Source: Halomonas sp. PR-M31 (GTDB lineage Bacteria > Pseudomonadota > Gammaproteobacteria > Pseudomonadales > Halomonadaceae). From it: a DNA stretch of 64,000 nucleotides. A program made the position numbers and the translations under genes. Below the pieces are notes generated by a model that was not told the DNA's origin, searched no databases, and saw only the letters and a list, made by a program, of their open reading frames with translations. Positions 10,988 to 20,376 of the stretch are shown here, piece after piece; the stretch's first letter is position 1, and every line of letters begins with the position of its first letter. The stretch spans positions 1-64,000 of the forward strand of contig NZ_JIBT01000006.1 in NCBI RefSeq assembly GCF_001039575.1, given 5' to 3'.

Positions 10988-11009
10988 GCCTGCTGGGTTG
11001 CCGGCAGGC
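10988..11009 (+). terminator. Stem-loop after gbcA, possible weak terminator
   Basis: GCCTGCTGG pairs with CCGGCAGGC across a GTTG loop (nine pairs, one a wobble), ten bases after the gbcA stop. There is no T-run behind it, so it may stabilise the gbcA transcript 3' end rather than terminate. Confidence 0.35.
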
Positions 11010-11022
11010 TGATCCAGACGGA

Positions 11023-11101
11023 GGTCTTTTGCCATGGCCGGAAAATGCTCCATGCAATTCCGGCATTTCCGCCATCCATGGCGGTCAGATGGCAAAAGTA
11101 G
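11023..11101 (+). repeat. 79-bp structured dispersed repeat, copy 1
   Basis: Matches 20377-20455 at 77 of 79 positions in the same orientation. Three nested stems can form: an outer 10-bp pair CTTTTGCCAT (11026-11035) with ATGGCAAAAG (11089-11098), hairpin GCCGGAA/TTCCGGC (11037-11043 with 11058-11064), and hairpin CCGCCAT/ATGGCGG (11069-11075 with 11078-11084). The three-way-junction shape suggests a REP-like or MITE-like element, or an RNA structure in the gbcA downstream transcript. It does not match a riboswitch family I recognise. Confidence 0.8.
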
Positions 11102-11163
11102 ATACGGCCTGTCGACGGAATTAGCCCCAAGAGATTTGCGCTGTTCTTGCCTGGAGTCCCCTG

Positions 11164-13211
11164 ATGAACACCCGCGATCCGCTGCTGCAGCCTTTTTCGC
11201 TACGCCACCTGACCCTCAAGAACCGCATCGTCAGCGCCGCTCATGAGCCGGCTTATTCCGAAGAGGCATGCCCAAGGCGCGCTACCGGCTTTACCACGAA
11301 GCAAAGGCCCGGGGCGGCATGGCCATGACCATGGTCGGCGGCAGCGCAGTGGTCGCCCCGGACAGCCCCCCGGCCTTCGGCAATCTGTTGCTGTACAAGG
11401 ACGAAATCGTTCCCTGGCTCAGTGAACTCGCCGACGCCGTGCACCACTACGATTGCGCGATCATGTGCCAGGTCACCCACCTGGGCCGACGCACCCGCTA
11501 CAACGCCGGCGACTGGCTGCCGGTGATCGCCGCCTCTGGGCTGCGCGAGCCCGCTCATCGCGCCTTTCCCAAGGTCGCCGAGGAGCACGATCTTGAGCGT
11601 ATCGCCAGGGCCTACGCCGATGGTGCCGCGCGCTGCCAGGCCGCCGGTCTCGACGGCATCGAGATCGAGGCCTATGGGCATTTCTTCGACGGCTTCCTGT
11701 CACCCTGGACCAACCGCCGCGACGACGCCTGGGGTGGAGAACTGGTCAACCGCCTGCGCTTCCCGCTGATGGTCATCGACGCCGTGCGCGCCGCGGTCGG
11801 TCCCGATTTTCTCGTCGGTATCCGCCTGGTGGTCGATGAGCTGTTGCCGCACGGTCTAGGGCGCGACGAAGGACTGGAGGTCTGCCGGTTGCTCGAACAG
11901 GGCGGGGCCATCGACTTCCTCAACGTGATTCGTGGCCACATCGACTCCGATGCAGGGTTGGCGGAGGTGATTCCCAACATGGGGGCGCCCACCGCGCCGC
12001 ATCTGACCTTCGTCGGTGAAGTACGCCGCGCCACCGGGCTGCCGGTGTTGCATGCGTCACGCATCAACGACGTGGCCACGGCGCGCTACGCCATTCGTGA
12101 AGGCCTGCTCGATCTGGTGGGAATGGTTCGCGCCCACATGGCGGAGCCGAATATCACCGCGCTGATCGAATCCGGCGAGGAGGAACGCATTCGCCCTTGC
12201 GTGGGGGCCGGCTACTGTATCGACGGCATCTACGAGAACGGCGCCGCCTACTGCATTCATAACCCGGCCACCGGTCGCGAGGGAAGCCTGCCCCACGTGA
12301 TCGCCCGGGACGTCGACGCACCACGCCATGTGGTGGTGATCGGCGCCGGCCCCGCGGGGCTCGAAGCAGCACGCGCCAGCGCCGAGCGCGGTCATCGGGT
12401 CACCCTGGTCGAGGCCAACGACATGGCCGGCGGCCAGGTCCGCATCGCCAGCCTGCTCGAACGTCGTCGCGAGATGCTCGGCATCACCGAATGGCGGCTC
12501 GCTGAATGCCAGCGTCTGGGTGTTGCGCTACAGTTCAACTGCTACGCCGAGGCTGACGACGTCCTGGCCTTCGAGCCCGACGTGGTGATCCTCGCCACCG
12601 GCGGCTTGCCCCAGGTGCATCCCGAACTCCAGGCCGGCGAGTCACTGGTGCAGTCGAGCTGGGACGCCCTGGCGGACCCGGTACGCGCCGGCGAGCGGGT
12701 GCTGGTGTTCGACGATCACGGTGGCTACCCCGCACTTTCCGCCGCGGAACATCTGATCAATCATGGCGCTCATGTCCACATCGCCACCCCGGAGCGCACC
12801 CTGGGTATCGAGGTCGGCGGCACCAACTTCCCTGCGTACTTTCAGGCGTTCGATCGTGGCGGGGCGCAGATTCATCTCAACCGCTTCCTGTGCCGGGTCG
12901 AATCGACCCCTGACGGCTTGCAAGCATCCCTGAGCAGCCCGTACTGCAGCGACACGCGGCAAACGCTGAGCGTTGATCGCGTTATCGTCGAGCATGGCAC
13001 CGCCCCGCTGGATGAGCTCTATTTTGCGCTGAAACCCTTATCGAGCAACGGCGGCGAGCTGGACATCGACGCCTTCATCGCTCATGCCCCACAAGCAAAG
13101 CGCACCAACCCGCTGGGGCGTTTCCAGCTCTTTCGCATCGGCGATGCTGTCGCCAGCCGCAACGTGCATGCGGCGGTTTATGATGGGTTGCGCCTGGCAC
13201 TGGGACTTTAG
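11164..13211 (+). pseudogene. NADH:flavin oxidoreductase/demethylase (StcD/DgcA-like), frameshifted
   Basis: The ATG at 11164 with GGAG upstream gives MNTRDPLLQPFSLRHLTLKN and continues to AYSEE. One missing base near 11266 (GAGG-CATG, expected GAGGGCATG) throws it out of frame before MPKARYRLYHEAKARGG; restoring it gives a 682-residue protein. Domains: an Old-Yellow-Enzyme TIM barrel with FMN (residues 10-340; QVTHLGRRTR, GHFFDGFLSP), a [4Fe-4S] cluster (CVGAGYC with later Cys), and an FAD/NAD domain (VVVIGAGPAGLEAARA). This is the trimethylamine-dehydrogenase/DgcA architecture. Similarity is closer to N-methylproline demethylase (StcD-type) proteins than to the dgcA gene at 17664-19751; substrate is inference. 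Possibly acts on another N-methylated osmolyte. Confidence 0.8.
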
Positions 13212-13266
13212 CCAGGTGTTTGGAGACTTTAGCCAAGTGCCTGGAGACTTTAGCGAAGTGCCGGTA
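13204..13266. repeat. Three tandem 21-bp repeats at the flavoenzyme stop codon
   Basis: GACTTTAGCCAGGTGTTTGGA is followed by GACTTTAGCCAAGTGCCTGGA and GACTTTAGCGAAGTGCCGG. The first copy contains the TAG stop of the flavoenzyme gene; the last overlaps the C-terminal codons of the small minus-strand gene. Each copy repeats an in-phase TAG in the same frame, so the stop is triplicated. Looks like slippage or local duplication. Confidence 0.75.
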
Positions 13267-13489
13267 GCAGGAAACGCTCAATGACTTGACGCACCTCAGG
13301 CAGCAGTATGTCGGACTTGCTCATCAGCTCCTCAACCAGCCTCTGCAAACCGGGCACCTCGCCTTGAATGTGCTGATGCAAGGTCCTGCGAGCGCATTCT
13401 TCGGGGTCCGCATCGGCGGGAATGGCAACCCCTAAGTTTACTAGTCGCGCCCGAAAATCATCATCATCGATCAATTCGGCAATCATCAT
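13250..13489 (-). CDS. Small hypothetical protein at the end of the dgc-etf operon
   Basis: 79 residues, acidic at the N-terminus (MMIAELIDDDDFRARL) and predicted helical, with no signal peptide, membrane segment or recognisable motif. It lies 51 bp after the etfB stop and in the same direction, so it is probably the last gene of the dipeptidase-dgc-etf operon. Its final codons run into the tandem repeat at 13204-13266. I do not recognise a family. The similarity of length and position to a small regulatory or assembly partner is only a guess. Confidence 0.5.
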   Translation of the reverse strand: MMIAELIDDDDFRARLVNLGVAIPADADPEECARRTLHQHIQGEVPGLQRLVEELMSKSDILLPEVRQVIERFLLPALR

Positions 13490-13540
13490 GGCGTATCACC
13501 TTGTGCTGGTAATTTTAGCTGCGTGTCAGTATGCAACACG

Positions 13541-14374
13541 TCAGCGCAACACGCCTTCTTCCTGGAGCAATCTGAAGATCGCCTCGGCGCCCTGTTCCGG
13601 CGTCACATCCGCCAGTATCTGACCACCGCCGCCTTCGGCCTTGGCCGCGGCGGCCTTGAAGCGGTCCCGTGCCGAGGTCGCCTTGATGATCTTGAGGCGC
13701 TTGGGCCGTTTGCGCGCCGGCTGTACCCGCCACTCGGCGAAAGCCGCGTCCTGCACACTGGCATGTGCCACAGGCTCGAAAACGCCGCGCCGGGCCGGGC
13801 CAAAGGCGCTCTGGCGCGCGGCCGGCGCGCTGCTATCCACGGTGACAATCGCCGGCAGGCGCACCCGCAGGCGCCGTCGCTGGCCCCGGGGCAGTGCCTG
13901 TAGCAGCGTGGCCTCGCCCTGCTCGATGCGCTCTATCGAGGCCAGGCCGGCCACGATCGGCCACCCCAGGGCGTCGGCCAGCAGGTATGGCAGCAAACCG
14001 GACCCTTCACCGGTTTCCGCCCGGGCGCCGGTCAACACGAGTTGCGGGGCGGTTTCGCGCAGCCTGTCGCTCAGGGCCGCAATCACATCGGCCCCTTGTT
14101 CTTGCTCAATCAATTCGAGCGCATCGAACCCCATGCCCAGATAAGCTCGCAGGGCGGCCTCACTGTCCTGATCAAGCTGCCCCGCATGCAGCAATCGGGG
14201 CTGTGCGTCGCCCAAGGACAGTGCCATCTCCACGGCGCGCGCATCCTGATCGGCGCGCCGGGCCCGGCCGGTCAGCGGATGACGACCCAGCGAGATGAGC
14301 ACCGCGACGCTTGGTTGCTCACTGATGTGTGCTTGCTTCCGAGCACTGGTCGGAGAGTTCGTATCATGCGGCAT
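13541..14374 (-). CDS. etfB: Electron transfer flavoprotein beta-type subunit of the dgc operon
   Basis: 277 residues from the ATG at 14374, preceded by AGGAGT; it starts inside the last codons of etfA (11-bp overlap). Beta-ETF features: VAVLISLGRHPLTGRARRAD at the start, the AMP-binding region around LVLTGARAETGEGSGLLPYL, and LPAIVTVDSS. It belongs to the divergent ETF pair found beside dgcAB in Pseudomonas (PA5400-PA5401). Together with EtfA it is expected to accept electrons from dimethylglycine demethylation and pass them to the membrane chain through DgcB. It is longer and more divergent than the housekeeping EtfB. Confidence 0.82.
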   Translation of the reverse strand: MPHDTNSPTSARKQAHISEQPSVAVLISLGRHPLTGRARRADQDARAVEMALSLGDAQPRLLHAGQLDQDSEAALRAYLGMGFDALELIEQEQGADVIAALSDRLRETAPQLVLTGARAETGEGSGLLPYLLADALGWPIVAGLASIERIEQGEATLLQALPRGQRRRLRVRLPAIVTVDSSAPAARQSAFGPARRGVFEPVAHASVQDAAFAEWRVQPARKRPKRLKIIKATSARDRFKAAAAKAEGGGGQILADVTPEQGAEAIFRLLQEEGVLR

Positions 14375-15647
14375 CACGTGACTCCTGCTGCTGTTGCCGA
14401 TACTGCTCGACCAGCGCCACCAGCGCCTCGAGGATCTGGGACGCATCGCCCAGCACGGCAAGATCGGCGCGCTTGACCATGTCGCAGCCGCCATCGGAAT
14501 TGATCGCCACGACCTTGTCGCAGCTCTGTATGCCTTGCAGGTGCTGAATGGCGCCGCTGATTCCTACCGCCACATAGACCCGGGCGGTGACCCAGGTGCC
14601 GGTCGCCCCGACCTGGCGATCCCGTGGCATGAAGCCATCGTCCACCGCCACCCGGGATGCCCCCTTGGTCGCCTGCAGCACCTCCGCGGCGCGGTGGTAG
14701 CCTTCCCAATTCTTGACGCCATTGCCGGCGGACAGGATAAACTCGGCCTCGGCGAGCGACACTCCTGCAGGATCGACGGCCACCGCGCCCATATCCCTGA
14801 TGCGCGAGAGCGTCTCGGGCAGCTTCTGGGCAAGCTCAACGGGGCGCGCCGCATGACGCGCCTCATAGACCGGTTCGGCACATTCGGCAAGCGCCAGCAC
14901 CACCCGCGGTAGCGGCCGCTGAATGTCGCTGGTCCCTGCCGCGCCTCGAGCGAGACACTGCCAGCCCCCGTTGCCTGCATCCGCATTCAGCTGCCAGACG
15001 CCGGTGGCCGGACGCTCGCCGAGTCGGGCCGCCAGCCGTCGTCCCAGGTCGGCACCGCCTAGGGCGGAGTCCGGCAGCAGCCAATAACGCGGCGCCCATT
15101 GCCGTTCTACTGCCAGCAACGCCGCCAGTCGCGCTTCCGGCGTGTAACCCGCAAAGGCGTCGTCATCGAGATGCAGCAGACGATCGATGCCGGCCTCACC
15201 CAGGCTATCCTCCTTGTGTTCGCCGAAGAGCACGGCCAGTACCGCCCCGGGACGCTGCGGATCCGCGTCGGCAAGCCTGCGCGCCAGGCCCAGCACATCG
15301 CGATCCTGGGACGACAGACGCCCTGCGCTCATGTCGGGCACTACGGCGACCACAAAGGCCGGCGTCTCGATGTCAATCCATTTGCGCGCATCCACCGCTG
15401 CGCCGCGCTGGCGGGTGTCGCTTGCCGTGGCGGCCTGCTGGGTGCCGCTGCGGTCGATACGCTTGAGGCCACTAGGGCCGATGAAGCCCACGGCATGCGG
15501 ATCGCGGCGTGTCAGGCCGTTGGGGCCGAGCCATTCGGCAGACGCCGCCCCTCGCCCCAGCTCGGCCAGCACCCGCTGATGATCGGGATGCAGTCGGTTA
15601 CGGGCAATCCACTCCTTACGCGGGTCGCGGCGTAGATCATCTTTCAT
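14364..15647 (-). CDS. etfA: Electron transfer flavoprotein alpha-type subunit of the dgc operon
   Basis: 427 residues, longer than housekeeping EtfA by about 100 because of an N-terminal extension (MKDDLRRDPRKEWIARNRLH) that may be a linker or docking region. The C-terminal FAD-binding domain is clear: GVKNWEGYHRAAEVLQATKG, DRQVGATGTWVTARVYVAVG and SGAIQHLQGIQSCDKVVAIN. It overlaps the dgcB stop by 4 bp (ATGA) and etfB downstream. Expected to carry electrons from the demethylase to the quinone-linked FeS protein. Confidence 0.87.
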   Translation of the reverse strand: MKDDLRRDPRKEWIARNRLHPDHQRVLAELGRGAASAEWLGPNGLTRRDPHAVGFIGPSGLKRIDRSGTQQAATASDTRQRGAAVDARKWIDIETPAFVVAVVPDMSAGRLSSQDRDVLGLARRLADADPQRPGAVLAVLFGEHKEDSLGEAGIDRLLHLDDDAFAGYTPEARLAALLAVERQWAPRYWLLPDSALGGADLGRRLAARLGERPATGVWQLNADAGNGGWQCLARGAAGTSDIQRPLPRVVLALAECAEPVYEARHAARPVELAQKLPETLSRIRDMGAVAVDPAGVSLAEAEFILSAGNGVKNWEGYHRAAEVLQATKGASRVAVDDGFMPRDRQVGATGTWVTARVYVAVGISGAIQHLQGIQSCDKVVAINSDGGCDMVKRADLAVLGDASQILEALVALVEQYRQQQQESRDAA

Positions 15648-17650
15648 GACACCAATGCCTCCTCGCTTTGCTGGGTACGATGGGTCGCGCGGCCTGGAGC
15701 GGGGTCTTCATTCAAAGCCTCGGCCACCAGCTCGGCGATATCGCGTACCTCGGCGCTGGTATTCACCACACCTTCCAGCATGACGGTGCACTGGGGGCAG
15801 CCCACCGCCACCAGCTCGGCGCCGGTTTCGCCTACGTCCTCCATGCGCATGTCGGGAATGCGCCGCTTGCCGGGAATGTCGGTGATCGGCGCGCCGCCGC
15901 CGCCACCGCAGCAGCGCGAGCGATAGCCCGAGCGCGCCATTTCCTTGACCTCGATACCCAGCGCCTGAAGCACGCGCCGCGGCGCCTCGTACTCGCCGTT
16001 GTAGCGGCCCAGGTAGCAGGGATCGTGATAGGTCACGCTGCCGCCTTTCCAGGCCTTCAGATTTAATCGCCCGCTGTCGAACAGCTCGGCGATGTAGGTG
16101 CTGTGGTGGAAGACGCTGTAGTGGCCGCCCAAGGCACCGTATTCATTTTTCAATACATGAAAACTATGCGGATCGCAGGTGAGGATATGTGTGAAGCGAT
16201 ACCGAGAAAGCGTGGCAATATTGCGCTTGGCGAGGCGCTGGAAGGTGGCCTCGTCACCCAGTCGCCGGGCCACATCACCGCTGTCCCGCTCTTCATTGCC
16301 CAGTACCGCGAAGTCGACCTCGGCGGCCCGCAATACTTTGGCCAAGGCGCGCAGGGTGCGCTGATTGCGCATGTCGAAGGCGCCGTCACCCAGCCATAGC
16401 AATACTTCGGCCTCTTGCCTGTCCGCCATCAGCGGCAGGTTCTGATCCGCCGCCCAGTTGAGCCGCGACCCAGGATCGAAGCCACCAGGGTTGTCGGTGG
16501 CGATCAGGTTGTCGAGCACGTCGCCGCCCTTGTTGGGCGTATTGCCGCGCTCCAGGGTCAAGAAGCGGCGCATGTCGACGATGGCGTCGACGTGCTCGAT
16601 CATCATCGGGCATTCTTCGACACAGGCACGGCAGGTGGTGCAGGACCAGAGGGTATCGGCGTCGACAAGCGCCGTGCCGCCATTTGCAAAGGGACGCGCC
16701 ACGATGGGCCCGTGGGGGTCGCCGGCATGCTCGCCGATCGGCTTGCCCGGGTAGGGGGAACCCGCGTAATGGGCATCGCTGCCGCCCACCATGCCCACCA
16801 CCATGTCCTGGATCAGCTTCTTGGGATTGAGCGGCTGACCGGCGGCAAAGGCCGGGCAGACGGCCTCGCAACGCCCGCACTGTACGCAGGCATCAAAACC
16901 CAGCAGCTGATTCCAGGTGAAATCCTTGGGCGCCCCCACCCCAAGAGGCGCCCGCTCGTCATTCAGGTCCAAGGCCTTGAGGCCGGTGGAGCGCCCAGTC
17001 CCACCTTCTTTTGTGGAAAACCGTTCGGGGCGGCGGTGAAACGCCAGATGCAGGGCGCCGGCAAAGGCATGTTTCATCGGCCCGCCCCAGGTCATGCCGA
17101 ACACCATTTCCGCCAAGCCCCAGGTCACGATGCCGGCCAGCACCAGCGCTGCTATCCAGCTGCCCAGATCCGCAGGCAATATTCCAACGCTTGGCAAGGT
17201 GATCACGAACACGCCCAGCGAAAACGCCATCAGACTCTTGGACAAACGCATCCAGGGCCCCTTTGAGAGCCGTGGCGGCGGCGGTCGCCGACGCTCGGCG
17301 ACGAACAGACTACCAACGAACATGCAGGCACTCGCCGCCAGCAGCAACCAGCCCAGCACGCCCTCTAGCTTTTGTGAAGAACCGAGACCCAGGCCATGTA
17401 CCAGGACCATTAGCACCGCCGCTGCCACAAATCCGCCGGCAGTGGCCACATGGGTGTTGGAGATGTACCTGTCCCGGGCCACCACATGGTGCAGATCGAC
17501 CAGATAGCGCCGCGGCATCGCCGCCAGGCCCTTGGCAATGGGCACCGGCGAAGGACGCCCCTGGCGCCAAAGACGCACACGCCGTAGGGCACCGATGGCC
17601 GCCAGTGCCAGGGCAGCGAAGATCAAAATCGGCAGTAGGATATCGAGCAT
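15644..17650 (-). CDS. dgcB: Dimethylglycine demethylase membrane FeS subunit
   Basis: 668 residues from the ATG at 17650 with an AGAGGA site; it begins MLDILLPILIFAALALAAIG. The first 230 residues hold several membrane helices. Then come two [4Fe-4S] motifs, CVQCGRCEAVCPAF and CTTCRACVEECPMM, and a C-terminal CCG pair, DPCYLGRYNGEYE/SRCCGGGGGAP and VGCPQCTVML, as in heterodisulfide-reductase-D/GlpC proteins. In Pseudomonas dgcB is required with dgcA for dimethylglycine use. It should anchor the system in the inner membrane and pass electrons toward quinone. Starts 13 bp after the dgcA stop. Confidence 0.9.
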   Translation of the reverse strand: MLDILLPILIFAALALAAIGALRRVRLWRQGRPSPVPIAKGLAAMPRRYLVDLHHVVARDRYISNTHVATAGGFVAAAVLMVLVHGLGLGSSQKLEGVLGWLLLAASACMFVGSLFVAERRRPPPPRLSKGPWMRLSKSLMAFSLGVFVITLPSVGILPADLGSWIAALVLAGIVTWGLAEMVFGMTWGGPMKHAFAGALHLAFHRRPERFSTKEGGTGRSTGLKALDLNDERAPLGVGAPKDFTWNQLLGFDACVQCGRCEAVCPAFAAGQPLNPKKLIQDMVVGMVGGSDAHYAGSPYPGKPIGEHAGDPHGPIVARPFANGGTALVDADTLWSCTTCRACVEECPMMIEHVDAIVDMRRFLTLERGNTPNKGGDVLDNLIATDNPGGFDPGSRLNWAADQNLPLMADRQEAEVLLWLGDGAFDMRNQRTLRALAKVLRAAEVDFAVLGNEERDSGDVARRLGDEATFQRLAKRNIATLSRYRFTHILTCDPHSFHVLKNEYGALGGHYSVFHHSTYIAELFDSGRLNLKAWKGGSVTYHDPCYLGRYNGEYEAPRRVLQALGIEVKEMARSGYRSRCCGGGGGAPITDIPGKRRIPDMRMEDVGETGAELVAVGCPQCTVMLEGVVNTSAEVRDIAELVAEALNEDPAPGRATHRTQQSEEALVS

Positions 17651-17663
17651 CGGGGTGGTCCTC

Positions 17664-19751
17664 TTAGAAGTCCTTGCATATCCGCAGGGCGTCGTAGATC
17701 GCCGCATGGGTATTGCGCGGCGCTGTACAATCGCCCAAACGGAACAGCAGGAAGCCGTCGCCGCCCTGCTCTTCATTCAGACTCGCCAGACAAGGCTGGG
17801 GCTGGATCGCGTAGAGCGCTTCTATATCGACCTGACCCTTGTTGCGGGATTGCTCCTTGAGGGTGTAGTAAAGCGTCTCATTGGGCCGCACGCCGTTCTC
17901 GACCACCACCTGATCGACCACCCGTTCTTCCTGGGCACCGGTGTACTCGTTCTCGAGTACCGCCACCAAGGAGCCGCCCTCACGATAGACTTTGTGCAGC
18001 ATCAGGTCGGAGCTCATGATCACCTCTTTCTCGTAGAGGCTGCGGTAGTAGGTCGGGAAGGTGGTGCCCCCCACCGCGGCACCGGGCTTGATGTCATCGG
18101 TGACGATCTCGACCTTGGCGCCCTTGTCCGCCAGGTAATCCGCCACGGAGACGCCAGAGAATTCACAGATGGCGTCATAGATCAGCACGTTCTTGCCCGG
18201 CGCGACCTTGCCGCTGAGAATGTCCCAACTACTGACCACCAGGCTCTGCTCCGGGTGCTCCGAGTAGCCCCACTGCGGATGCTGCTCGAGGAAGGGATGG
18301 CCGCCGGTGGCCAGCACCAGGATGTCTGGACGCAGATCCTTGAGCGTGGCCTCGTCGGCGCGGGTGCCCAGACGCTGATCGACCCCGAGCCGGGTCAGCT
18401 CCAGCTGATACCAGCGGGTGATACCGGCAATCTGATCACGCTGCGGCGCCTTGGCCGCAATCGTAATCTGGCCGCCCAACTGCTCCTCGGCTTCGAACAA
18501 GGTGACGTCGTGACCACGCTCCGCGGCCACCCGGGCCGATTCCATGCCGCCGGGGCCGCCGCCGACCACCACCACCTTGCGCTTCGGGCCTTGGGACTTC
18601 TCGATGATGTGCGGCAGCCCCATGTACTCCCGCGAAGTGGCGGCGTTCTGGATGCACAGCACATCGAGGCCTTGATACTGGCGATCAATGCAGTAGTTGG
18701 CGCCCACGCACTGTTTGATCCGATCGACCTGCCCCATCTTGACCTTGGCGATCAGGTGCGGGTCGGCGATTTGCGCCCGGGTCATGCCCACCATGTCGAC
18801 ATAGCCGGCCTCGAGAATCCGCTCAGCCTGATTGGGGTCCTTGATGTTCTGGGCATGGATCACCGGTACGCTGACCACCTCCTTGATCCCCGCCGCCAGA
18901 TGCAGGAAAGGTTCCGGCGGATAGGACATATTGGGAATCACGTTGGCCAGACTGTTATGGGTATCGCAGCCCGAGCCAATCACACCGAAGAAATCGACCT
19001 GGCCGGTGGCATCAAAGTAGGCGGCGATCTGCTTCATGTCCTCGTGGGTCAAACCATCCGGGTGAAACTCGTCGCCACAGATGCGCATGCCCACCACGAA
19101 GTCGTTACCCACTTCGGCACGCACCGCCTTGAGCACTTCCATGCCGAAACGCATGCGATTTTCGAAGCTGCCCCCCCATTGATCGGTGCGCTTGTTGACC
19201 CTCGGGCTCCAGAACTGATCGATCAGGTGCTGATGCACGGCGGACAATTCGACACCATCGAGTCCGCCTTCCTTGGCCCGGCGGGCGGCCTGAGCGAAGT
19301 TTTTGATGATGCGCCAGATCTCTTCCTCTTCAATGGTCTTGCAGGTCGAGCGATGTACCGGCTCGCGAATCCCCGAAGGAGACAGTAACGTCGACCAGTC
19401 GTAGCCGTCCCAGCGCGAGCGGCGGCCCATATGGGTGATCTGAATCATGATCTTACCGCCGTGCTTGTGCACCGCCTCTGCCAGATTCTGAAAATGCGGG
19501 ATGATGCGATCGGTGGAGAGATTCACCGAACTCCACCAGCCTTGAGGGCTGTCGAGGGAGACCACCGACGACCCGCCGCAAATGGACAACCCGCACCCGC
19601 CCTTGGCCTTTTCCTCGTAATACTTGACGTAGCGCGCCGTGGTCATGCCGCCATCCGTGGCGTGAACTTCCGCGTGGGCGGTGCTGACCACGCGGTTACG
19701 AATGGTCTGCTTGCCGATCTGAATCGGCTCTAGAAGTGCGTCGAATGCCAT
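17664..19751 (-). CDS. dgcA: Dimethylglycine demethylase flavoprotein subunit
   Basis: 695 residues; ATG at 19751 with GAGGA nine bases upstream. N-terminal FMN TIM barrel (RNRVVSTAHAEVHATDGGM, QITHMGRRSRWDG, VHQHLIDQFWSPRVNKRTD), iron-sulfur Cys cluster (CVGANYC), and a C-terminal dinucleotide-binding domain (VVVVGGGPGGMESARVAAER). The sequence and neighbours match DgcA of Pseudomonas: it converts dimethylglycine to sarcosine with release of a one-carbon unit. Operon position between the DUF5943 gene (12-bp gap) and dgcB is the conserved order. Confidence 0.93.
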   Translation of the reverse strand: MAFDALLEPIQIGKQTIRNRVVSTAHAEVHATDGGMTTARYVKYYEEKAKGGCGLSICGGSSVVSLDSPQGWWSSVNLSTDRIIPHFQNLAEAVHKHGGKIMIQITHMGRRSRWDGYDWSTLLSPSGIREPVHRSTCKTIEEEEIWRIIKNFAQAARRAKEGGLDGVELSAVHQHLIDQFWSPRVNKRTDQWGGSFENRMRFGMEVLKAVRAEVGNDFVVGMRICGDEFHPDGLTHEDMKQIAAYFDATGQVDFFGVIGSGCDTHNSLANVIPNMSYPPEPFLHLAAGIKEVVSVPVIHAQNIKDPNQAERILEAGYVDMVGMTRAQIADPHLIAKVKMGQVDRIKQCVGANYCIDRQYQGLDVLCIQNAATSREYMGLPHIIEKSQGPKRKVVVVGGGPGGMESARVAAERGHDVTLFEAEEQLGGQITIAAKAPQRDQIAGITRWYQLELTRLGVDQRLGTRADEATLKDLRPDILVLATGGHPFLEQHPQWGYSEHPEQSLVVSSWDILSGKVAPGKNVLIYDAICEFSGVSVADYLADKGAKVEIVTDDIKPGAAVGGTTFPTYYRSLYEKEVIMSSDLMLHKVYREGGSLVAVLENEYTGAQEERVVDQVVVENGVRPNETLYYTLKEQSRNKGQVDIEALYAIQPQPCLASLNEEQGGDGFLLFRLGDCTAPRNTHAAIYDALRICKDF

Positions 19752-19763
19752 GGGAAACGGTCC

Positions 19764-20303
19764 TCAGCCCTGGGGATGTTGAGCAAGCGGTGTGACGATG
19801 AAGAGGCCGTGATCGCAGCCTTCTTCGGCGGCGCTTTGTGTCTGCGCGGCCAGGGTACGCAGTTGGCTTCCTCGCGCCGCGAGAATCTGGTCCATGGCAC
19901 CGGCGAACCAGCCGGTGAACATGTACTCGACTCGGTAGCCCGCCTTGCCCATTTGATACACGAAAGCGCTGTGCTCGAGATGCACTCGGGCAGTACCGGC
20001 CTCGAGATCGATGTCCTGGGTGATGAACTTGCCCCAGCCGCGCTGAGAAAGACGCGTCATGTAATGCTTAAACAGCGCTACACCGCTCAAGCCGTGCAGC
20101 TCGGCTTCCTTTTCGCACCAGTACCAGGCGCTCTTATAACCCGCGTGATAGAGAATCTCGGCGTATTTCTCCACCCCTAGCGCCTCTTCCACGGCGAGAT
20201 GATTGTTAATGAAGAAATGGCGCGGCACATAGAGCATGGGCAGCGCATCGGTGATCCACACGCCGGTCTCGGCATCCACCTCGATGGGCAGTTCGGGGGC
20301 CAT
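19764..20303 (-). CDS. DUF5943 protein of the betaine catabolic operon
   Basis: 179 residues from the ATG at 20303 (MAPELPIEVDAETG). Contains WITDALPMLYVPRHFFINNH and HLEHSAFVYQMGKAGYRVEY followed by MFTGWFAGA, typical of the uncharacterised family next to dgcA in Pseudomonas (PA5397 position). The sequence looks like a V4R/small-molecule-binding fold rather than a classical enzyme; no catalytic motif is visible. No signal peptide. The open frame extends upstream to 20429 through leader sequence, but without a good ribosome site. It lies between the dipeptidase (upstream) and dgcA, so a supporting role in dimethylglycine metabolism is inferred. Confidence 0.8.
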   Translation of the reverse strand: MAPELPIEVDAETGVWITDALPMLYVPRHFFINNHLAVEEALGVEKYAEILYHAGYKSAWYWCEKEAELHGLSGVALFKHYMTRLSQRGWGKFITQDIDLEAGTARVHLEHSAFVYQMGKAGYRVEYMFTGWFAGAMDQILAARGSQLRTLAAQTQSAAEEGCDHGLFIVTPLAQHPQG

Positions 20304-20376
20304 CTTGGTCACGGTCGTATTCCTCGGAAATAATTGTTCTGTCAGGTGAGCGGCGCCGGGGATAGGTCGTAGAGGG

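Noticed and set aside
17532-19388. 618-codon plus-strand open frame opposite dgcA
   Set aside because: Antisense shadow; dgcA on the other strand has full domain structure.
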